Of a stretch of DNA of 19,039 nt, positions 14,000-19,039 are shown piece after piece. The position numbers and the translations under genes are program-made. Source of the DNA: Opitutia bacterium (GTDB lineage Bacteria > Verrucomicrobiota > Verrucomicrobiia > Opitutales > UBA953); NCBI GenBank assembly GCA_003485955.1, contig DNHH01000068.1, forward strand, positions 1 through 19,039. Reading direction: 5' to 3'. The notes under the pieces are model-generated. The model was not told the DNA's origin, searched no databases, and saw only the letters and a list, made by a program, of their open reading frames with translations. Position 1 is the stretch's first letter. The number at the start of each line of letters is the position of its first letter.

Positions 14000-16972
14000 A
14001 TGCTCCTCGGATTCTTCAAACTCTTTGCCGGCAGTCATAACCGCCGCTTCCTTCGTCAGTGCACCCCTCTGGTTCGCCGGATCAACGTGCTTGAACAAGA
14101 CTATCAGCGTCTGAGTGATGACCAGCTGCGCGCTAAAACAGCCGAGTTCAAGGCTCGTATCGCCAAAGGGGCCACGACCGACTCCCTGCTTCCTGAGGCA
14201 TTCGCCGTGGTTAAAAATGCAGCCCGTCGACTCAAAGGATCCGAAATCACGGTCTGCGACCATACCCTCAGATGGGATATGGTGCATTTTGATGTTCAGT
14301 TGGTTGGCGGAATTGCCCTCCACCAAGGCAAGATTGCGGAGATGGCAACCGGCGAAGGTAAAACGCTGGTCGCCACCCTACCCCTTTACTTGAACGCCCT
14401 CACGGGTCGCAACTGTCAGCTCGTAACCGTCAATGACTACCTTGCACGCCGTGACTCGGAATGGATGGGGCACCTCTTCAAATGGTTGGGCCTAACCGTT
14501 GGTTGTATTCAAAATGCACAGAGTCCCACCGAGCGGCGTGCAGCTTATGCCTGCGACATTACTTACGGAACAGCTTCGGAACTCGGCTTTGATTACCTGC
14601 GCGACAATGGCATGGCACTCGCCGCTGAAGAACAAGTTCAACGCGAGCACTTCTACTGTATCGTCGACGAAATCGACTCCATCCTCGTCGATGAAGCCCG
14701 CACACCACTGATTATTTCAGGGCCCGTCGCCGAAGAACGCGAACCCGCTTTCCCACGCCTCAAAGCGGACATTACACGCCTTGTCGACTTACAGGTAAAG
14801 CTTGTCGACCGCCTGATGGTAGAAGCTGAAGCCGAACTCGCCAAAGTGTCTGCCAGTAAAGACCCCAGCACCGATACCATCGAAAAGATTTGGTTAGCAG
14901 TACACGGCATGCCCCGTAATCGCGGCTTACTCCGCATCCTCGAAAATGGCCGCTGGCGTAAAGCGCTGGAACGTCATGAAGGTGTCTTAGCAAGCGAGTT
15001 AGAGAAAGACCGTCGCTACCACCTGAAAGAGCGTCTCTACTTCTCAGTCAGCGAACGCCAACACGAAGCAGACCTTTCACAGCTTGGCCGAGATACCCTT
15101 CGTCCGAATGCACCTGACGCATTCGTTCTCCCTGACCTCGCCTCCCTCTTTGTCGCCCTTGATCAAAACCGCACCCTCGATCAAGCCACGCGGGCTACAC
15201 GTAAACAAGAAGCCGAAAGTACATATATACAAATCAGCGAGGATATCCACGCAATCAGTCAGTTACTACGCGCCTACACACTCTACGAATGCGACGTGCA
15301 TTACGTGGTACAAGACAGCAAGGTACATATTGTCGACGAACATACGGGTCGTATTCTCCCTGGACGCCGCTGGAGTGACGGGCTTCACCAAGCCGTCGAA
15401 TGTAAGGAAGGCGTGCCACTCGAGCGCGAAAATAAGACCTACGCGACCATCACCATTCAAAATTACTTCCGACTTTATCAAAAGCTTTCCGGGATGACGG
15501 GTACGGCGGAGACAGAGGCGGCGGAATTCAATGACATCTATAACCTCACGGTTGTAACCATCCCGACCCACCGACCTTGCATCCGTGTCGACGAAAACGA
15601 CATTGTCTTCAAGACCCGCCGCGAGAAATTCGCCCATGCCATCAAGGTCATTCAAGAGGCACACACCCGCGGACAACCCGTCCTCGTTGGCACAGCCTCG
15701 GTTGAGTCTTCGGAGACTTTAAGTCGCATGCTCCAAGGCGCGCACATTCCCCACAAGGTTCTCAATGCAAAACAACACGCATTGGAAGCAGAGATCGTCA
15801 CCATGGCTGGACAAAAGGGCGCCGTGACTATTGCAACGAATATGGCAGGCCGCGGCACAGACATTAAACTAGGCGAAGGTGTGCGTGATCTCGGTGGTCT
15901 CTTTGTCTTAGGTACCGAACGCCATGAATCGCGCCGTGTGGACCGCCAGTTACGTGGACGTTGCTCACGCCAAGGTGACCCTGGACGCTCACGCTTCTTA
16001 GTGTCGCTTGAAGACGACTTGATGCGTCTCTTCGCCAATGCGGGAACAATTTCTTCGCTCTTAGAAAAATCATTCAAAGAAGGCGATCCCCTGGAGCACC
16101 CCATGCTCAACTGGTCAATCACCACTGCACAAAAACGTGTGGAAGGTCAGAATTATTCGATTCGCAAACGCTTACTGCAATACGACGACGTCCTAAACCG
16201 TCAGCGCGAAGTCATTTACGCTGTACGCAATGGTGCCATCCGTGAAGCCAGCCCGCGTGAAGAACTTCTCGAACTCGTCTCCGAAGAAATTCGTGAACGC
16301 ATCACGGCGGTATTCCCTGATCCCCGTGGGCCAGCGTATCGCGAAGCGGCAGAAGCATTTATCAGCTGGATGACAACCACCTTCCCAATTCGTCTCACAA
16401 TCGACGAACTCATGAAGATGCCCGTCAGCAAAGCGGCCGATGAAGTCCTCGCCCGCGTGCGCGAACTTCATGTCGCCCGCGAACAATACGAAGATAAAGC
16501 AGGCCTAGCTAACCTCGAACGCCAAGTCATCCTTCGTGCGGTGGACCGTAATTGGCAGGACCACCTCACTGAAATGGAAGATCTACGTCGATCGGTCGGC
16601 CTTAGAGGTTACGCTCAGAAAGACCCTCTCAACGAGTATAAGACCGAAGCATTCAAAGCCTTCTCAAACATGATGGGGCGCCTGCGTGGCGACGCCTGCG
16701 CGGGTATGTTCCGCATGGCAACGTCGATGGAAGCCTTCGAAGAGACCATGCGCAGAGCACGCGGCGATGCCGTCGCCTCTGGACCAGAAACAGATGCGAC
16801 ACCTGCTCCCGCGCCGAAGCAAGTACCTTACCGCCGTGAATTACCTAAAGTCGGCCGCAATGCCCTCGTGCGCATTCGTAAAAACGGCGAGACCCAAGAA
16901 CTTAAGTGGAAAAAAGCCGAAGGCCTTGTTCGCGATGAAGGCTGGCAACTTGAAACCATCATTTCTGAATAA
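14000..16972 (+). CDS. secA: Preprotein translocase ATPase SecA
   Basis: SecA drives export of unfolded preproteins through SecYEG by ATP hydrolysis. The 990-residue product is longer than E. coli SecA (901). Order: DVQLVGGIALHQGKIAEMATGEGKT (98-122) with Walker A Lys121, VNDYLARRD (144-152), Walker B DEID (223-226), DEARTPLIISGP (231-242), a preprotein-cross-linking region of about 200 residues (243-443) enlarged by about 50 relative to E. coli, IVDEHTGRILPGRRWSDGLHQAVE (444-467), SGMTGTAETEAAEF (497-510), TNMAGRGTDIKLGEGV (613-628), the arginine-finger motif LRGRCSRQGDPG (651-662), then scaffold and wing domains. The motif reads GRCSRQ where most bacteria have GRSGRQ. The C-terminal CxCxSGKKYxxC zinc motif is absent; after KVGRN (950-954) a different basic/aromatic tail follows. 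It is divergent from trxB and followed 6 nt later by lnt. No Shine-Dalgarno site. Confidence 0.97.
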   Translation: MLLGFFKLFAGSHNRRFLRQCTPLVRRINVLEQDYQRLSDDQLRAKTAEFKARIAKGATTDSLLPEAFAVVKNAARRLKGSEITVCDHTLRWDMVHFDVQLVGGIALHQGKIAEMATGEGKTLVATLPLYLNALTGRNCQLVTVNDYLARRDSEWMGHLFKWLGLTVGCIQNAQSPTERRAAYACDITYGTASELGFDYLRDNGMALAAEEQVQREHFYCIVDEIDSILVDEARTPLIISGPVAEEREPAFPRLKADITRLVDLQVKLVDRLMVEAEAELAKVSASKDPSTDTIEKIWLAVHGMPRNRGLLRILENGRWRKALERHEGVLASELEKDRRYHLKERLYFSVSERQHEADLSQLGRDTLRPNAPDAFVLPDLASLFVALDQNRTLDQATRATRKQEAESTYIQISEDIHAISQLLRAYTLYECDVHYVVQDSKVHIVDEHTGRILPGRRWSDGLHQAVECKEGVPLERENKTYATITIQNYFRLYQKLSGMTGTAETEAAEFNDIYNLTVVTIPTHRPCIRVDENDIVFKTRREKFAHAIKVIQEAHTRGQPVLVGTASVESSETLSRMLQGAHIPHKVLNAKQHALEAEIVTMAGQKGAVTIATNMAGRGTDIKLGEGVRDLGGLFVLGTERHESRRVDRQLRGRCSRQGDPGRSRFLVSLEDDLMRLFANAGTISSLLEKSFKEGDPLEHPMLNWSITTAQKRVEGQNYSIRKRLLQYDDVLNRQREVIYAVRNGAIREASPREELLELVSEEIRERITAVFPDPRGPAYREAAEAFISWMTTTFPIRLTIDELMKMPVSKAADEVLARVRELHVAREQYEDKAGLANLERQVILRAVDRNWQDHLTEMEDLRRSVGLRGYAQKDPLNEYKTEAFKAFSNMMGRLRGDACAGMFRMATSMEAFEETMRRARGDAVASGPETDATPAPAPKQVPYRRELPKVGRNALVRIRKNGETQELKWKKAEGLVRDEGWQLETIISE

Positions 16973-16974
16973 GG
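16971..16974 (+). promoter_or_regulatory. Ribosome-binding site overlapping the secA stop codon
   Basis: AAGG begins inside the secA TAA and ends 4 nt before the ATG at 16979. It favours that ATG over the GTG at 16976, which would leave a spacing of only 1 nt. The arrangement suggests that lnt translation depends partly on ribosomes finishing secA. Confidence 0.4.
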
Positions 16975-16978
16975 CGTG

Positions 16979-18595
16979 ATGGCTACTTGGCGACGCCACC
17001 TTCCTTGGCTCGCGCCCACCGCGTCGTCACTGTTGCTCTTTACCGCTTTCCTTCCGGGACAATTCGCCTGGGCAGGTTTCACATGGGCGATTCCTTTGGC
17101 GTTATGGTCGGCGACAGAACCTAGTTGGAAAACGTGGCGACGCACCACAGGTCTCGCAGCGCTTATCACTTGGTCGATCATTCTCATTTGGCTACGCCAT
17201 GTTTACCCACCCCTTGGGTGGTTAGGTTGGATTATCGTTTCAAGCTACTGTGCACTCTATCTCTTTACATGGTTGTTAGCCTTGCGCTGGATCTTCCCCA
17301 CACTCGGTGGGCGCAACTGGGCGTACCGCCTGTTGGCAATGCTGGGGTTAGCAGGCCTCTGGATTGGTCTTGAGGCTTTGCGTGGTTGGGCACTCACAGG
17401 CTTCGGCTGGCTGCCACTCGCTGCCTCGCAAGTCAGCAACCCAGTGATGCTCTCGCTCTGCGAGGTCACCGGCCAGCTTGGCCTTTCAGGTGCCGTTATC
17501 CTTGGAAATCTCGCCGTAGCTCGCTGGATCCGCCGACAAATCGTCGAGCGTAGAGACTTATCGGGGCCTCGAAATATTCTGACGGGCTTAACCCCAGAAA
17601 TCTACCTGGGCTTTGCCCCGGTCGCTCTGGCATTCGCCATCCACGTCGACTTTCGATTGAATCTAATTAATACGAGTGATACCACACGCACCCTCCGAGT
17701 TGCTGCAGTACAAACGGACGTTGACCCGAATGCTAAGTGGGATTCGCAACGTCTTGCTGAACAATTAGAATCGTTACGTGAACTGACGCGCGATGCGGGT
17801 AGCACTAAACCTGATTTTATTCTTTTGCCGGAAGCAGCCATCGCCGTCTTGCCGCTACGTCATTCTGGCTATCTCGCGACGCTCAGAGACTTAAGTCAAG
17901 AAACAGGGTGTCCGATTGTACTCGGAGCGCTGGAAGAGCGGAAAGAAGAGTATGCCAACGCCATTGCTGCTGTGGGTCCCGAAGGCGTCATCGGCCTACC
18001 CTACGCCAAACGCCATTTAGTGCCTTTTGGCGAATATGTGCCACTCGCAGACTGGCTGCCCCTGCGCAAAGTTGTGCCCATTTCCCGTGACTGCCTGCGT
18101 GGCATGAGCGCAACACCGATTCTCCTTTCAACGCGCGCAGGAGATACTGTCATCCTCGGTCCGCTCGTATGCTACGAAGACGTCTTTCCGGAACTCGCCC
18201 GTGATCACGCATTGGCTGGGGCAGACGTCCTTGTGGTACTCACCAACGACGCTTGGTACGGCCGAGAACTCGGCGCATGGCAACACGCTGCGCATAGCTC
18301 GCTACTGGCCGCAGCTACGCGCCTACCTGTCGTGCGTTGCGGGAATGCAGGTTGGAGCGGCAGCATGGATACGCTCGGACGCGGTACGCCTGTACTTCGT
18401 GAAGACACCATTTACTTTCAAGGCGGGTTCGCATTGCCGTCTGTCAGTTACAACACCCAGCGTCGCGAGACGCCAACCTTCTGGGTCAGACATGGCGACT
18501 GGATAACACCCCCTTCCATCGCTTTATTCGCTTTAGCGGTTCTGGTGCGGCGACGTCTTAAAATCAGTCCTGTATCGACCCAAACACTTTCTTAA
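16979..18595 (+). CDS. lnt: Apolipoprotein N-acyltransferase
   Basis: Lnt adds the third acyl chain, from a phospholipid, to the N-terminal cysteine of apolipoproteins at the periplasmic face of the inner membrane. The 538-residue product has an N-terminal block of about six hydrophobic segments (roughly 8-225) and a periplasmic nitrilase domain (about 238-480) with catalytic Glu285 (LLPEAAIA), Lys344 (YAKRHLVPFGEYVP) and Cys398 (GPLVCYEDVFPE), plus the LTNDAWYG motif (421-428) and a last membrane segment (about 511-524). All three catalytic residues are present. An alternative GTG start one codon earlier is less likely because of ribosome-binding-site spacing. The gene is 6 nt from secA, an envelope-biogenesis pairing. 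Presence of Lnt supports a Gram-negative envelope with triacylated lipoproteins. Confidence 0.95.
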   Translation: MATWRRHLPWLAPTASSLLLFTAFLPGQFAWAGFTWAIPLALWSATEPSWKTWRRTTGLAALITWSIILIWLRHVYPPLGWLGWIIVSSYCALYLFTWLLALRWIFPTLGGRNWAYRLLAMLGLAGLWIGLEALRGWALTGFGWLPLAASQVSNPVMLSLCEVTGQLGLSGAVILGNLAVARWIRRQIVERRDLSGPRNILTGLTPEIYLGFAPVALAFAIHVDFRLNLINTSDTTRTLRVAAVQTDVDPNAKWDSQRLAEQLESLRELTRDAGSTKPDFILLPEAAIAVLPLRHSGYLATLRDLSQETGCPIVLGALEERKEEYANAIAAVGPEGVIGLPYAKRHLVPFGEYVPLADWLPLRKVVPISRDCLRGMSATPILLSTRAGDTVILGPLVCYEDVFPELARDHALAGADVLVVLTNDAWYGRELGAWQHAAHSSLLAAATRLPVVRCGNAGWSGSMDTLGRGTPVLREDTIYFQGGFALPSVSYNTQRRETPTFWVRHGDWITPPSIALFALAVLVRRRLKISPVSTQTLS

Positions 18596-18655
18596 TTCAC
18601 GGTAAACCCCAGAGACAAAACAGATAACCCGTCTCGCTTACTTCCAGAGATAACT

Positions 18656-19039
18656 ATGCCACGCACACTTTTCACCTGTCTCCTGATTGCATTGACCTCT
18701 CTGGTGAATGCTCAGCAACAAAAGTTGCTGAAGCCTGAAATTCAAATGCCAGAAGCGGGCTACGCAAATGTGCATATCATTATGCGTGAAATTCCCACGG
18801 TTAAAGTTAAGGTCAATGGCGTTGATTTAGTGTTCGGTGTCGACACGGGTTGCCAAGGGCTGGGAGTGTTGACGGAAGCGGCGGCCGCCAAGCTCAACCT
18901 CAAGCCAGAGATGACTTTGCCCACGATGGGTAATACCGGGAAAAGCGAAATTGATTACGTTCGCGTTGATAAACTCGAAATGGGCGGCGGTACCTGGAGC
19001 AACTTCCATGTGGCGGTGCTCGCTCTTAAAGGAATGAAG
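18656..19039 (+). CDS. Secreted retropepsin-like aspartic protease, 5' part
   Basis: Only the first 128 codons are in the window; the frame is open to the last base. There is a signal peptide (MPRTLFTCLLIALTSLVNAQ) followed by a beta-rich region where a hydrophobic strand IPTVKVKVNGVDLVFGVDTG (about residues 48-67) leads into the Asp-Thr-Gly motif typical of retropepsin-like (gag-polyprotein type, clan AA) single-domain proteases. The residue after DTG is Cys, not the usual Ser or Ala. The later segment IDYVRVDKLEMGGGTWSNFH fits the second half of such a domain (members often have xxVxLxxLxxGxxxxxNxxV). These bacterial proteins usually bear one or two such domains. It starts 60 nt after lnt and could belong to the secA-lnt transcript. 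Function as an active protease is unproven. Confidence 0.65.
   Translation, partial: MPRTLFTCLLIALTSLVNAQQQKLLKPEIQMPEAGYANVHIIMREIPTVKVKVNGVDLVFGVDTGCQGLGVLTEAAAAKLNLKPEMTLPTMGNTGKSEIDYVRVDKLEMGGGTWSNFHVAVLALKGMK

Noticed and set aside
13841..14326. 161-codon minus-strand frame spanning the trxB start, the intergenic region and the secA start
   Set aside because: It overlaps two strongly conserved genes and shows no protein-family likeness.
15652..16125. 157-codon minus-strand frame inside secA
   Set aside because: Antisense to the SecA nucleotide-binding fold; Arg/Ser-rich composition typical of shadows.
16840..16972. Frameshift hiding the SecA zinc motif
   Set aside because: The alternative frames in this stretch do not encode a CxC-SGKKYK-type motif, so a single indel does not restore it.
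18612..18635. GAGAC/GTCTC stem after lnt as a terminator
   Set aside because: Only five base pairs with a 14-nt loop and no T-tract; not enough to claim a terminator.

Overview
This window looks like chromosomal housekeeping DNA from a free-living Gram-negative bacterium. The best guess is Verrucomicrobiota, possibly Opitutae, from protein features only: a long SecA with an enlarged preprotein-cross-linking region and a GRCSRQGDPG motif, a thioredoxin reductase with a GTGCAG nucleotide-binding motif, and a sulfatase next to a ThuA-like secreted protein. No rRNA or marker tree is available, so the assignment is an inference. Lnt and a Tat-exported enzyme show inner-membrane and envelope biology. 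I see no tRNA, rRNA, CRISPR array, insertion sequence, phage gene or plasmid origin.

Layout. A pyruvate, phosphate dikinase gene (minus) sits between two short heptamer-repeat tracts. It is divergent from thiD (plus), which converges on a Tat-exported metallophosphoesterase (minus). The glcD-glcF pair (plus) converges on trhO (minus). Upstream of trhO on the same strand are a possible 23-codon membrane peptide and ilvB. A secreted sulfatase (plus), divergent from ilvB, converges on a ThuA-like protein (minus) that lies downstream of trxB. Divergent from trxB is secA-lnt (plus), followed by the first 128 codons of a secreted aspartic-protease-like protein cut by the window end.

How the genes fit together. 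PPDK interconverts pyruvate and PEP, GlcDF feeds electrons from a 2-hydroxyacid (glycolate or D-lactate) into the respiratory chain, and IlvB starts branched-chain amino-acid synthesis from pyruvate. SecA and Lnt serve protein export and lipoprotein maturation. The sulfatase, the ThuA protein, the phosphoesterase and the last protein are predicted to be exported. The sulfatase/ThuA pair fits breakdown of sulfated polysaccharides or other glycans. The set does not form one pathway.

I did not find a convincing new multi-gene system. The points most worth a second look are: heptanucleotide repeats on both sides of ppdK; general lack of Shine-Dalgarno motifs; a SecA tail in which the usual zinc-binding motif is replaced; a very small hydrophobic reading frame after ilvB, where ilvN might be expected; a glcDF pair without glcE; and three convergent gene pairs only 10-14 nt apart with no clear intrinsic terminators. 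No gene-free stretch exceeds 300 bases; the longest (about 260 bases, between ppdK and thiD) is annotated.
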